Source: Kuschelorhynchus macadamiae
Taxonomy: Eukaryota > Arthropoda > Insecta > Coleoptera > Curculionidae
Length of the DNA: 64,000 nucleotides
Assembly: GCA_030620095.1 (NCBI GenBank)
Contig: JAUTXW010000109.1
Coordinates: forward strand, 1,401,501 to 1,465,500
Reading direction: 5' to 3'
Shown: piece after piece, positions 12,125 through 23,575 of the stretch
How positions within the stretch are numbered: position 1 is the stretch's first letter
How the letters are laid out: every line of letters starts with the position of its first letter
Position numbers and translations under genes: made by a program
Notes under the pieces: model-generated
The model's database searches: none
What the model was told of the DNA's origin: nothing
The model's input: only the letters and a program-made list of their open reading frames with translations

Positions 12125-12164
12125 TGTCCTGATGATGCAACAGTAAATTGGCGAAACGTTGGCA
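12125..12164 (+). ncRNA. Hammerhead motif in sense orientation within trypsin intron
   Basis: The inverted last unit reads TGTC, CTGATGA, extra T, GCAACAGTAAATTGGC, GAAA, CGTT, GGCA on the + strand. Core residues are intact. Stem II has a mismatch and stem I includes a G-U pair. It is on the same strand as the trypsin exons. Confidence 0.55.
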
Positions 12165-12304
12165 ATTTAAAATATGGCCTTTGGTTTTTTTACTGGATCC
12201 TATCCTCAACCTCAAAAACACAAGAGGATCGTTAATGTAAACCATTCAGAAACTTAATATCTGGGATATCTGCGGACCAACGGAGTAGGTAAAAACTGAT
12301 AATA

Positions 12305-12450
12305 TGGGTTTCAATTTAAGATGTCGAAACAAAATGACCAAATACATTTTTTAAAAAATCAACGTAAAAAAATCTTGTTCAATTGATTTTAAATTTTGCA
12401 GAAAATTTAAATGTGAGTTTGGGATAATTATTGAATTTATTTTTTTAACA
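12305..12450 (+). repeat. ATGGCGG composite repeat, copy 3 (3' part)
   Basis: TTTCAATTTAAGATGTCGAAACAAAATGACC and AATCAACGTAAAAAAATCTTG match 26730-26830, directly after the second hammerhead array. This shows the array is embedded in the composite repeat. Confidence 0.65.
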
Positions 12451-12459
12451 TTTTTGTAT

Positions 12460-12835
12460 TTTTTATGGCCCCTGTATAAAACATTGAATTTTTGATAACG
12501 CAAACCTTATTTATTTTTCAAGCGAAAACTTATTTCGATAGACTTTTTTTCGTATCTTTTAAAATAAGACATTTTTATTCTAACGCAAAATTAAATATTT
12601 GGTAACGCAAACCTTTTTTATTTTTCAAAAAAAATGTATCGAGAGTGACTTTTTTATCTATCTCGCAAAATGAGACATTTTTACTCTCAGGCAAAATAAC
12701 ATTTTTGTATTTTTCATGCCCCCTAAATATAATAATAAATATAATTTTTGATAACGCGAACCTTATTTATTTTTCAAGCAAAACACTTATCAAGAGTGAC
12801 TTTTCTTTCTATCTTTCAATTCTCAGTCCCCTAGA
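12460..12835. repeat. Degenerate tandem repeat with TTTGATAACGCAAACCTT
   Basis: Three degenerate copies (near 12490, 12600 and 12750) share GATAACGCAAACCTTATTTA or a close variant, followed by TTTTTCAAGC and a GACTTTTTT block. No coding capacity. Confidence 0.65.
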
Positions 12836-12949
12836 CCTCTTGTAAAAGCCATCCTCGGACATATTGTATATACAGGGTTTTTCAAGCTCAGTGGCCTATT
12901 AGAAGTATTTGTTAAACCAATGAGTAGATGATTTAGAAAAGTTGGCTCT

Positions 12950-13560
12950 CACCATAGATGAACATGAACTCTGTTTTGAAAATATTTTAAATTATGCGGT
13001 GTAGCCGCGCTTATATCTAAAACCGGAGGCAACATCCTTTTTCTAAATGCACTGACCTGTATATTATTATATTTTTGTATTGTCCTGAATATTCTAAACA
13101 CTTTTTGGGGTATGTTTCCTATACCTAATTTCAACTGTTTTTGAGAAAATGGCGCTTTAAAATTGATTTTTGTGACCCATTCAGGCTCTGTACTCCCAAA
13201 CAACTTAACTTGCAACGAAATGGATTGCAGTTTCTTATCTTGGTCATCTATATTCTGACATCAAATTCTTCTTTGACAGGAAATGTCAAATTTGACACCT
13301 CGTGTAAAATCAGAAATTGGTGTGAGGAAATAGATAATTGAAAACTAGGATAGATGATAGACAGAGCTTTGAAGGGTCAAAAATGTCAATTTTCAAGCGA
13401 TATTTTCTTGAAAACAGTTAGGTATAGAAAACAACACAAAAAGGGTTAGAATGTTCAAGACAATACAAAAAAGCAATAATATACAAGGCATGCCATTTAG
13501 AAATCGAATTATGCCACCAAGTAGAAGCGGCAATACCGCACAATTTAAAACATTTTAAAA
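12950..13560. mobile_element. Foldback-type element
   Basis: Text from about 12960-13160 (for example GCACTTTTTGGGGTATG and TATACCTAATTTCAACTG) reappears inverted at about 13380-13560 (CAGTTAGGTATAG and TTAGAATGTTCAAGACAATAC). This gives ~200-bp diverged arms around a unique centre. The two frames here are on the two strands of the same non-coding repeat. Confidence 0.65.
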
Positions 13561-13707
13561 AGAGAGTTTATGTCCAAGCCAGTGAGCGTGAGTAACCCTA
13601 TTTTAGTGTTTAAATTCAATATATTAGTGCTTAAATTCAATTTATATACCAAAGGCCGAAGAAAATTTCTAACTAAATATAATTCATTAAGGTCTAAGGA
13701 ACTCCGG

Positions 13708-13708
<1 letters not shown>

Positions 13709-13766
<58 letters not shown>
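13709..13766. repeat. (TA)n microsatellite
   Basis: About 55 bp of alternating TA. Confidence 0.97.
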
Positions 13767-13768
<2 letters not shown>

Positions 13769-15103
13769 GGAACACGGGAAAAACGATCTAAGTAACATAG
13801 GGGGCAGGAAGAGTTTAACAATGTTTAATATTCACTCTTATAAGTTTGAGATTGCTCTTTTACCACTAATATTAATTTCTCAAAACAAATAATAAAATTT
13901 TCCATTTTATGCATTTTTTTAAATAAATTTTCTTATTGCTTGCTTAAAGTCCGACATTCATTAAAAAATATAGACTATTCCACTTCCTTCTCATACAAAA
14001 AAAAAACTAGAAAAGGTTGTAATTTCATATACGAGTAAAATTAACAGTATAACAAAATTACTCAAAAAAGTTCTTCAAATTACCCATACACAATACTTTT
14101 GTTGGCTTTTCAAAACATACCTACAAAAAAGTGAAACATCCCAGTTGAAAAAAAAAGTACATTTATCCCATGCATATTTATAAATGTATTAAAAAACGCT
14201 GGATTTTTGAGCAACTTTAACCTTTAACCCGCACTAAAAAAAAGTTTCCCTGAAAACGACCAGACAAATATATGTATTTCTACGTTCTCTTTTCTTTAGC
14301 GCTATTAATCTGACAAAAAAATCAGTGGCATACTATTTCAATCGCATCGCAAAGCTTCTCAAGGTTACCCATAACTATGCCTATGGTTGAGTTTAATGTA
14401 GCTTATAAGTACTTACAAAATGCAATCCTTAAATATCTATTAAAATGCGCTATGTTTTAACTAAATAGCTTTTACCATATTGGAACAACAAAAAAATCTA
14501 GAATTTTTCTAAAACAATAACACATTGTATCTCAAAAGCAAAGGCCTTGAAAGCTGACTACAACACTGGATTCTACGTAAGAAACTATTTAACCTAGTTT
14601 TTTTTTCGATAAGGTAAAGCATAGTCGAAATATGAGTGAGGTCTCACATTGCAATGATTTCAATTTAGCCCCGTATCTGAGAAACGAAGAGAGCTATGAA
14701 AAATTTAAAACATATTTGACCAGAGCTAAATATCTGCTCTCATAGTTCCTATTTAACACCAAAATATTACTAATAAATTTTCAATGAGACTGGCCGGGAT
14801 ATGTAACTTGGCAGGAATCAATTATTCACGAGGCCTAGCCCAGTCGAAAGCACTAGGCAGGTAATAAAAAAATACGCTAAATACTTCAAATCTTGTTTCT
14901 TTTTTGCTAAGAGCATAGCGTACAACTGAAAATCCACCGACCCAATTTATAAAGATTGTTTATGGCGTCTTTCATTTTACAAATAAGTAGCATTGTGCCA
15001 CGAAAATCGCATCTCTCTATCTTCACCAATAAGAGAGATACGCCGTAAAACTAGTCACCCTGTCACATTGTCTAATATTCTGCCATAATATAATACTAAT
15101 TAC
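13767..15103. other. No confident gene
   Basis: AT-rich. A 37-codon frame at 14632-14745 (+), starting MSEVSHCNDFNLAPYLRNEE, is the only coding-like piece. It has no recognisable family. Confidence 0.4.
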
Positions 15104-16504
15104 GTACTTACCAGTGACGGCCCCTCAGGGGCGGCAGGGTCGGAATATACAGGGAAAATTCTCTTTTTAAAAAAGTAAATATTTTTCAAAAATAATTTTG
15201 CAAACATCCCAAAAACGCACAAAACCAAAATATAGTTTATTATTTCATAGGCACATAGGAAAATAGGTAGGTATCCCTATTATCGTTGCTTGACTAACAT
15301 ACAAATAACGCCATTAACAGCAGTCCGCGGGCCACCGTCCGCAGATATTCTAATATATTTATTATAGAGGGTGGCTCAGCCAGCCGATCCCGTCATCTCA
15401 CACGCTAGACTTGATTCTACTAATTTACGCGGTACGTAGTGCGTTCGCAAACATATTTCCAATGCTATAACCTCGGCTATAACGTTCGTCATAGTTTATA
15501 TCACCCAACACCGGCCTGTCTCGATGTGGCCGTCCCCCCGGAATTTTTCCCAATTGAATATTACCATTTTACAGGTATTAATTGTAATTATAAAATGATA
15601 CTACTTATTTTTAAATTAATTTGTTAGTTCTTTACATTAGTCATGACTAATGATGGTCAATATATTATATTAGTAATTTTCACTCCATGTTACATGTTTA
15701 AATGTGGTGAGGAAATGTGAAGTGAATGTTTTATTTGTAATATCATTTTCAATTTGTTTTATCGTGGTTCTGGCTGGACAATATACTTTTTTGGTTATGT
15801 ATGTAGCTTTATATCCCTCTTGAGACAAGATACATTAAAATATCAAAAAATTAAATTGACTGACTAGAGCGTTTTACTAACATTTTTTTCTTATTTATTA
15901 AATGTATACTCTAGCCTAGATCTGCTATATATAGGTTGGTGCCTACCTAATTATCATTGAAGAAATAAAGGGAAAAAAATAAGACTAGTATTTGACCATA
16001 TTTAGACGCGGCACCAATTAAAACGACATTGGTCTCAAGGGCTATTTTAGGAAACCCTTCTGGGGGGGGGGTGTTAACTAAAAAAAAAAAGTTTGTTAAT
16101 GTATTTTATTATAAATGGTATGGGAACAAAATAAATACCCATATTTTTTATCATACTTGTGGCATGCATAAGTGAAATAAAAACAGCCTCTAATAAATAG
16201 TTCTAGAATAACGTCCAATTTCTTTCCTGCAGCAATTTTTTAAATTACATTGTTTATATTTACATCAATACTCTATCTATGGATATGCAAGAGACCCAAC
16301 CCAACAGATCGCTCTGGTGCTATAGTGTTTCAAGCCAAGTTTTTAACCGTAATTTTCATGTAAAAATATGTAAATTACACATGATATTGGACCGGTCTGG
16401 GAGGAGAATTACTTCATTACCCCCTCAACGTGAAACCGTCCTTGATTGGCTTTGAGCCTCGGCCGACCCTAAATTCTAGGGTAAGAGTCGTCACTGGTAC
16501 TTAC
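15104..16504. mobile_element. hAT-type non-autonomous element with perfect 8-bp target duplication
   Basis: The element spans 15112-16496. It starts CAGTGACGGCCCCTC and ends with the inverse GAGTCGTCACTG. Both sides are flanked by the identical 8-mer GTACTTAC (15104-15111 and 16497-16504). The ends and 8-bp duplication are diagnostic of the hAT superfamily. The 1385-bp interior has no transposase frame. The subterminal GGGTCGG and its inverse CCGACCC extend the terminal inverted repeat with gaps. Confidence 0.92.
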
Positions 16505-16569
16505 CTTACAATATTCATTTTTCGTCTGCTACCAGGCGTAAGTTTACGATTAGAATATTTACGTGGCAT
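16505..16569 (-). CDS. Possible short first exon ending at a GT donor
   Basis: On the minus strand ATG at 16567-16569 opens MPRKYSNRKLTPGSRRKMNI and reaches GTAAGTAC at 16504-16497, a consensus donor. The donor is exactly the target-site copy of the adjacent hAT element. The basic N-terminus resembles starts of HTH transposases or pipsqueak-type proteins, but no continuation exon is recognised. It could be chance. Confidence 0.2.
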
Positions 16570-17224
16570 ATTAATAGTAAAGTCAATAACAAATAACACA
16601 AAACACTAATAAATTATAAATTCGCAAATCGCAAATCGAATAACGATAACCATCCGAACATCGAAATCACAGTCGATAAACGCCCGAACTCATTACAAAA
16701 TATAAATATGTGGGGGCTAACAGGTAATTATAAATCCCAAACGGACAGCCGTATTAAACACGTAAATTCCTAAAAAATATTCCGAGCGTCCGCGCCGGCC
16801 AAATAATAATTGTATTTTATTGCTTTGGCTCGCGCTTTCTTTCGATGTAGACAGGAGACGGTCCGTCGTATATTTGTTTTTTCCAACACGTCGGTACCTT
16901 TTCTGGCCTTTTCATATTTGTTTGAACGCGACTGAACCTTGTCTATGATTTTTCATCAGCAGTTCAGCCTTAATAATTTTGTGTTTACCTATGGTCATTT
17001 TCAATTTTGATACATTTAGGAACAAAACGCCTTTTATTAACATTCGGAGAAACAAACATTTTAGAAACAAAAAAGATTCGTGTACAGATGTATGTATTTT
17101 TTCCTCCATCGATAACTTGGGAACGATTAAACCAATTCGTTTTAACTTTGGTCCAAAAATAGTCTAAGTCAATGTATCGCGTGGATAAGATTTTGCTCTT
17201 CATACGTTATACGCTATAAGCAAC
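16570..17224. other. No gene seen
   Basis: A CpG-containing patch (TCCGAGCGTCCGCGCCGGCC near 16780) stands out, but no promoter or gene can be tied to it. Confidence 0.35.
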
Positions 17225-17497
17225 CTACATATATATAGTTTGTCCAACGAACAACTTAAGACAGTCCATGGAATGTCGTATACTCCGTGGTTTTTCCAAT
17301 TTGATTCTGCCTCTTGGGTTTCCAAGCAGTTTACCTATAGTCATTTCTGGCTTATGTGTTGTTATGCTTTCTAAGAATTCTTCCAATTCTATTTGTTGTG
17401 CCATTCTCATATGGTATGACTGCTTGCTGCCTTCCCGGTTCAGAATATATTTGGTAGTTTGGGAACTCCGTAAATTAATAGATTTCATTTCAAGCAT
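17225..17497 (-). pseudogene. Penelope-like element fragment (GIY-YIG side), inverted copy A
   Basis: The minus-strand frame contains IGKLLGNPRGRIKLEKP and, after a decayed GVY/IPC segment, CLKLFVGQT. This corresponds to the start of the GIY-YIG endonuclease domain downstream of the Penelope reverse transcriptase. It is homologous to 18010-18425 on the opposite strand (IGKLFGNPKDKLKFE, then CEKLYAGQTNRR). Only the C-terminal region survives and it is broken, so no activity is expected. Confidence 0.65.
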
Positions 17498-18009
17498 TGG
17501 ACGGATTGCTATAAACGGGGATTTTCCGACACATATAACTCACGGAGTAATGCCTTAAAATAATTTTTTTTCGTTTAACGGGCAAATGTATAAATAAATT
17601 GAGATCCTCACTATCACCAGTACTGGCGAATTTATGATATTTTTATGATATAATTCGAGAAAGAAGCTCTTAAGAAAGCAAGTATGAAGCCTTAATTATG
17701 GATTCGGATTTGAACTCGCTGTCAAATTTGACATTCCGTTAAACATTCTAAACTTCAATTTCGCAACCGGCCCGTCGTTGGTAACATCGTCACACAGAAC
17801 TTGAACATTTTCTGACAATTTAAGCTTACGTTAGAGAAAACAACAAACTTCTATTTTTAGATGTTCGGGTCGCAAAACTGCATAACGAATATGTTTAATA
17901 AACAATGTATACAAGAATAAGATATACCGAGAGATACTTAAATGCAAGATCACATCATCACCCAGCACAGATTCAAGTTGTGGCTATTATTATACAGGGT
18001 TCCCGAACA

Positions 18010-18425
18010 ACGAACATCAGAAATTATAAACCGGGAAGGCAGTAAGTAAACCCATTATATGTATGAGGCACAGTTGAAAGAACTCAATTGAAATCATAGG
18101 TAAACTATTTGGGAACCCGAAAGACAAACTTAAATTTGAAAACCACGGAGTATATAGCATTCCATATCAGGACCACAAATAGGTTAATTTGTGCCAGAAC
18201 TGTGAAAAGTTATATGCTGGGCAAACCAACAGGCGAATATCAGCACGAGTGGAAGAGCATTACTCAGTATCAGAAAGAAGCAAACTATTACGGTCCTATT
18301 TCTGCATCATCAGGATATGGGCCGTAAAATAAATTTAGAATGGCCTAGGGAGATTTGTATAGAGTATTATAAGACCAGAATAATCCGAGATATCATGGAA
18401 ATTGAAAAACAAGGTGATTTAAATA
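18010..18425 (+). pseudogene. Penelope-like element fragment (GIY-YIG domain), inverted copy B
   Basis: Reading with frameshifts gives GNPKDKLKFENHGVYSIPYQ, then CQNCEKLYAGQTNRRISARV and EEHYSV, then INLEWPREICIEYYKTRIIR and IMEIEKQGDLNKS. This is the GIY-YIG module of Penelope-like elements: GVY, YAGQT with the conserved Arg downstream, and the terminal Glu-rich helix. Stops and frameshifts interrupt it. It is the inverted partner of 17225-17497. Confidence 0.7.
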
Positions 18426-18441
18426 AGAGTCGATTTTTAAT

Positions 18442-19765
18442 TAATGCCGCGAGACACGAGACAAAATTTGTACTCTCGCCTCGTCTCGTCTCGACACCAT
18501 TCAAACTCGACACTCGAGATTCTCGTCTCGTCTCGACTTTTATTAAACCCTTATAGATACAAATATATACGTCTTTCTATTTTTGTCAAAGGATATTACT
18601 GCATCAATAAAATTCTTCGGATTTTTTTTACTGCATTGCATAAATTTAATACATTTTGGATTGTTTCTAAAAAGGTATTTTTTAGAAAACAAAATATTGT
18701 TTAATGACTTTAAATTTAGATTTTAGTTTTGGGCCTTTAAATATATTTTAATAATAATAATAGTAATAACAAGCATAATACGAATTTTTTAACAACATGA
18801 TGTACAATCGAACAATAAATATTTATTACGTAATTTAATGTTTCTGTAGTAGAATGTCTTAAAAAAAGATTAAAAACAAAAATAAATGTACAAATTCTTG
18901 ATTTAAAAGCTGATGAAATTTCAAAGCCAAATAATACTCCACCAAATGTTAATAATTTATCACAGCACTTTTTTAATACCCCCTCTGTACACTGAATAAT
19001 CTAAAATTCTCTTGATGAATCTTCAAATTATTTGTTTTTTAATTTCCGTTCTTCAAGCAGAACGTGGTAGCTCCTTATAAATGGAATTGCATTTAAAAAT
19101 TGCCATAACTCTTTTATGTTTTATGATATTCATTTTATAATTAAAATTTAAAAATATATATTTTAAACAATTTTATGAAATTTAGGTACCTACCTATTTA
19201 AGGTATTAAAAATACTCCTGAAAAATCACAAGAAAGTCTAACACTAACTACTCTTTGGTATCAGCCTATTTTGGTCAAGATTACTTATATCCGGGAGAAA
19301 AATTGGGCTCAAGTTATACAAATGAGATTTTTATTTTATAATATTTATTATTTAGTATAAAAATGCAGTTCTTAGAAAACACCATATTGTTAGAACAGGT
19401 AGTCTAGAACAACTACCAGAAACTAAGCATCTAGATGCTAGAAAGTCTACAGTCATGTTGTGATAGAAATAAATTTATTTATAAATTACGTATTGTGACC
19501 AATTAAAATTTATCAAACAAAAGGTTAGTAGTAATTTTGAAGATGTCAACATCCAGGCAATGTGCGTCTTTAGAGCCAAAACTTCATCTTTATTGAACAC
19601 ATTTATTTAACCTTTAACGGGATAGGTTATTATACTTAAAGTCGAGACGAAATTTTTCGAGATGAGACGAAACAAGGTCTTGATCTCGTCTTCACGAAAA
19701 TTTTGAGACGAGACGAGACGAGATGAACCATTAGCTCCGCCTCGTCTCGTTTCGCGGCATCACTA
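18442..19765. mobile_element. Putative hAT-type element with TCTCG-rich inverted ends
   Basis: The left end TAATGCCGCGAGACACGAGA and the right end TTTCGCGGCATCACTA are inverted relatives. Both lead into repeated TCTCGTCTCG or CGAGACGAGA tracts (18475-18540 and 19640-19750). The right end in reverse, TAGTGATGCCGCG, resembles hAT termini. No clean 8-bp duplication is visible. A frame near 18860-18990 (LKKRLKTKINVQILDLKADE) may be a transposase scrap. Confidence 0.6.
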
Positions 19766-20384
19766 GTTCAAGTTGTTTTTTTCCAATTTACCCCTAATAA
19801 CTAAAAATAATCTTATTTTTACCTGAATCTCGGAAGGAAAAAACAATTACGATATCTGTATACTTTTATAAAACTGTAGTTAATAGCAGAATAAAGAAAG
19901 AAAAATACAAATACGAATCTTCAAAACTAAAACCGCTCAATTTGTTTTTTTTTCAGTTTACTTCTGTATAAACCTGTCATAAATAAAAATAATCTAAAAT
20001 ATTTTTGGCTTATTTCCGGGAGAAAAGGAATTGTACGAAAATTGTACTTATTGTTATAAATATATTCTTGCTATCAAAACCAGATTCAGTACGTTAGTTC
20101 TGAAGAGAATTTGCTAACAGCTTTTGGAAACAGTACTTAAATATCTTATTCCATTTTGAAAATAATCCAATGTGTGGTAATAAAATGTAAGGCGTTATTT
20201 GTGGCCAGCGGTTGACATAATGCTGGGTAAATCGTCGCGTTGGTACAGAATGAATGGTACCTTAGTAATTTGAACAAAATTAGTTTAATTTTTAGTCGTT
20301 TGTACACAATCATGATTATCACGGTGAAATAACTTCCTAAATTTGTCTCTATCGGTATAAAAACATTACAACCAAAAATGTGAA
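19766..20384. other. No gene seen
   Basis: AT-rich intron sequence without recognisable elements. Confidence 0.4.
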
Positions 20385-20545
20385 AAGAGAAAAGTATTGT
20401 AATCATGAAAAAATCACCCTCTAAGACGTTTGCAGATCTTTCAGCAGAGTTGGATATATTGATGAACTGGTAAAGTTTTTGTGTGAAGCCATTATGTCAA
20501 AACAAAACACCGGTCTAAGAAAACATTCGGCAAAATTTCATTTCC
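20385..20545 (+). repeat. Short fragment of ATGGCGG composite family
   Basis: AAAGTATTGTAATCATGAAA, AAATCACCCTCTAAGA and AACTGGTAAAG follow the family order. Confidence 0.55.
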
Positions 20546-21017
20546 TGGATTAACTTTTTTTATGGAGGAAAATAATAAATGACTTTATAAATACTTTATT
20601 TTTTATAGACTAAGTAAATAAAGTTATGTGAAATAATAATAATACTAGTAAGAATGTAAAAGAACTAAAACCAAATAAAAAAATCGGTATATCCGCTTTT
20701 ACACACAACTTTTCTCGTAAAGTCATAAAGAATTCCAGAACATTTAAATAACATAATTTATGATTTATGGTAATAACTTAAGGATTATCCATTTATATAT
20801 TTGTATAAAGTTATTGCCAAATAATTATATGTGTACATAAACTCTGTTATGTGTAGGTAGTGAAATTCCGTACGAGGGAAGTTCTGGGTAAAGGCGAAAG
20901 TATATATTTTTTGATTTGGTATTTCTGCAATTTAAATATACTGTACGGCTGTAAGTCTCGTGCTTCTTATAGGACGCACATAGATTGGCAATCTTCTAGC
21001 TTAATTTAACTTTCTGA
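20546..21017. other. No gene seen
   Basis: Intron sequence without recognisable features. Confidence 0.4.
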
Positions 21018-21273
21018 CAGTAGCGTACCCAGGGGGTATTTGCCTCTCCCCAAGACTTGAAAAAGAACGCAATAAAATTTTTGGTACCAAAAATTTTGAC
21101 GAAAATAAAATAAATAGTTGTATATTTTGGCAAATACGTAATTACACTATTTTAAAAGTTCCTGAATAGCGTGTTGTGTGGAAGTTATATTAAATAAAGG
21201 CTACATTTCAAATCTTTATGTTTTTTCCTTTTTAAGACTTGCCCCCCCAAGCTTTTCCCTGGGTACGCCACTG
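21018..21273. mobile_element. hAT-type MITE (256 bp)
   Basis: Ends CAGTAGCGTACCCAGGGGG and CCCTGGGTACGCCACTG are inverted copies. The flanks are CTTTCTGA (21010-21017) and CTTTCTAA (21274-21281), an 8-bp duplication with one mismatch. Non-coding. Confidence 0.88.
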
Positions 21274-21793
21274 CTTTCTAATGTCTGATTCTTAATTTGA
21301 ATTCAAGAGTTGTAGTGCACAGAATATTTAAAAAGTTATTATGAGTTTAACTGTTCCTTAGCGTAGTAAAAAAACAAATTAAATATCAGCTTAATCATGT
21401 TGATGTTTTTGTTTATGTAAAAACTTTCGGTTTACTTCTCTTACAAAAGAAAGTAGTTTTTCTAAAGGTCTGTTTATGTCGATATTTTGATTTATCATAA
21501 TTATTCCTCCAAGCATAAAATAATGAATGGTAAAGCCTGAAGGTTTAGACGTAATTGATTTTTCGGACAAATAAACCAGAACCACAACTTAGTTAATTGA
21601 ACGCATTTATTTCACGGCACCAATATTTGACTTGCAGGTTCTTTAATATAGCTGCCTTGACTTTATTGATAAGATTTACAAATCGTTGCAAGCGTAGCTT
21701 CAGTATTAGTTATTAACTAGTAAAGCGATTACAGTTTTGAAACATCCACGCATTGCAAAATTTAGACAAAATGTTTTAATCTCGACTTATATA

Positions 21794-22558
21794 CGGGGTG
21801 TCCCAGGATAGGTATTACAAGAGGACAAATAGTCCACACATTTTTGAGTTGCTAACTCATCTTTTGGAATCATGTCCTGCATAGTCCAAAATGACACTGT
21901 ATAAAATATTACTCAAATTGCTTTTTTACAAGGCGTGTTATAAGTAAAATACTGAAAATGCTCTCAAATAAGGCCAGTGGCGTAGCTACACCCTCGCCAG
22001 ACCTCGCGGTGCGGGGGGGCTCACTAGGTAAGGTGGGCTGGCGATAATTGCAAATGAGCTCAAGGGGAATATGAGAGTGTAGATGACCTTTTTTAGTCAT
22101 CATATATTCTGCGGCTATATTTTGGGTGTTACATTTATTGACAAGGACCTTTTTTCTGTCATCAGTTATTTTTCAGTTTTAAGGGGGGGGGGAGGCAAAA
22201 TTTGTAGCTACGCTACTGAATAAGGTACTTTTAAACCTTGATTACAGGTAAAATACCTGCTATCTGTTACCGACAGTACTTTGATATTTTGGAGTTAGAA
22301 TACATGAGATACGTGCATAACAATTAGTGCTAAATAACTTTTTCTAATTAAATTTGTCGTTACGTGTTCAAACAAAGGTACCTTATTTAAGAGAATTTTC
22401 AGTCTTTTACTTATAACACGCCTTGTATAAAAGCAATTTGAGTAATATTTTGTACAGTGTCATTTTGGACCATGCAGGACTTGATTTCAAAAGATGATTT
22501 AGCAACTCAAAAAATTTTGGACCATTTGTCTTCTTAAAACACTTATCCTGGGTCACCC
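21794..22558. mobile_element. TA-targeted MITE with ~190-bp inverted repeats
   Basis: Left end CGGGGTGTCCCAGGATA and right end TATCCTGGGTCACCC are inverted and flanked by TA. The homology runs inward through AAGGCGTGTTATAAGTAAAA and its inverse at 22406-22435. It is mariner-like in its target choice. A second MITE is nested inside it at 21975-22218. Confidence 0.85.
21975..22218. mobile_element. Nested hAT-type MITE (244 bp)
   Basis: Starts CAGTGGCGTAGCTAC and ends GTAGCTACGCTACTG, with G/C runs near both ends. It is flanked by AATAAGGC and AATAAGGT (8 bp, one mismatch). It is inserted in the inner end of the left arm of the surrounding TA-type MITE. Confidence 0.88.
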
Positions 22559-22604
22559 TACCCTGTATATAAAATGGTGTTTTATAATAAGTAAGTCACC
22601 AGTA

Positions 22605-23575
22605 ATTTACTTTACTTCTCTCGTAAAAGGGGAGTATTTTGATCGTGAAAAAATCACCCCCTAGATTTTTTCAGATCTTTAAGTTTAAGGGTTCCTAGAT
22701 ACCGGAACATATTATGTTTTCTCAATTTCGTAGCTAAAAAACTACTTACCCGATTGACTTTAAATATTGGTCAAAAATTAAAAGTCATATAGGGATGACC
22801 TGGGAACATTTTGGTAAAAAACCAATACGGCGAAACAAAATGGCGGCCTCGTTAAATGTTGGAAAAAGTATAACTAAAAGGTTACTTATCCAATTTACCT
22901 CAAATATCAAGTATTACATAGTAACCAACTGGTAAAATTTTGGTATGAACAAATTGGTGGAAAAAAATGGAAACATTGGCGAAACAAAATGGCGGCTGAA
23001 TGCTGAATAAAATATTTAAAAATTCAGCGTGAAAAACTACTTAATAAGATTGATTTCAAATTTTGTGTAAGAATTAATATGGTGTATTTTCAATATTTGG
23101 TTGATTTCAAGTTTTGTGTGATATAGAGGTAAACTGCTAAAATTGTAGTACGAAGTCAAAGTGGCGAAAAAAAAATGGCGGTCAATTAAATGTCTAAAAA
23201 TTCAACGTAAAAAAAAATTCTTATTCAACTTCAAGTCTTGCAGCAAAATTGAATGTGATACAGGGTTTAACTGGTTCGAATTCAACATGACGGTACAAAA
23301 TGGCGCTCTTAAAAAAAGTACTTATTCAATTTATTACAAATCATACCCAAAACATTAAGTTTGGTATAGGTAGAAACTGGTAAAATATTGATACGAATCC
23401 AATATGGTGGAACAAGATGGCGTCCAATAAACTTCTTTGAAAAGGCAGTATATTAAATGACTATGTTCGGAACTAAATTGTATTGCACTTTACTGTTGCT
23501 AATAAAAGAAAATATTCATAAGGAGGGAAGTTCCCGGTAAAGGAAATTTACCGATTTTTTAGATTAAATTTGAGG
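22605..23575 (+). repeat. ATGGCGG composite repeat, copy 5
   Basis: The head at 22611 (TTACTTCTCTCGTAAAAGG), then TTGATCGTGAAAAAATCACC, is followed by at least four blocks ending AAAATGGCGG or a variant. The tail is GGAGGGAAGTTCCCGGTAAA then GGAAATTTACCGATTTTTTA. It appears to be a complete short copy without hammerhead array. Confidence 0.7.

Larger units (their letters stand above)
11106..12304 (-). repeat. Tandem ~225-bp satellite-like array with hammerhead motifs, array 1
   Basis: Units are marked by TGTATTATTTGGGGTTAGGA. Their starts fall near 11132, 11355, 11581, 11809 and 12035, giving spacings of 223-228 bp. Each unit carries a hammerhead-type motif about 55 bp after its start and a conserved CCCAGATATTAAGTTTCTAAA block. 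After about 12055 the array inverts, so the last unit's motif is on the + strand. The unit has no coding potential. Confidence 0.85.
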
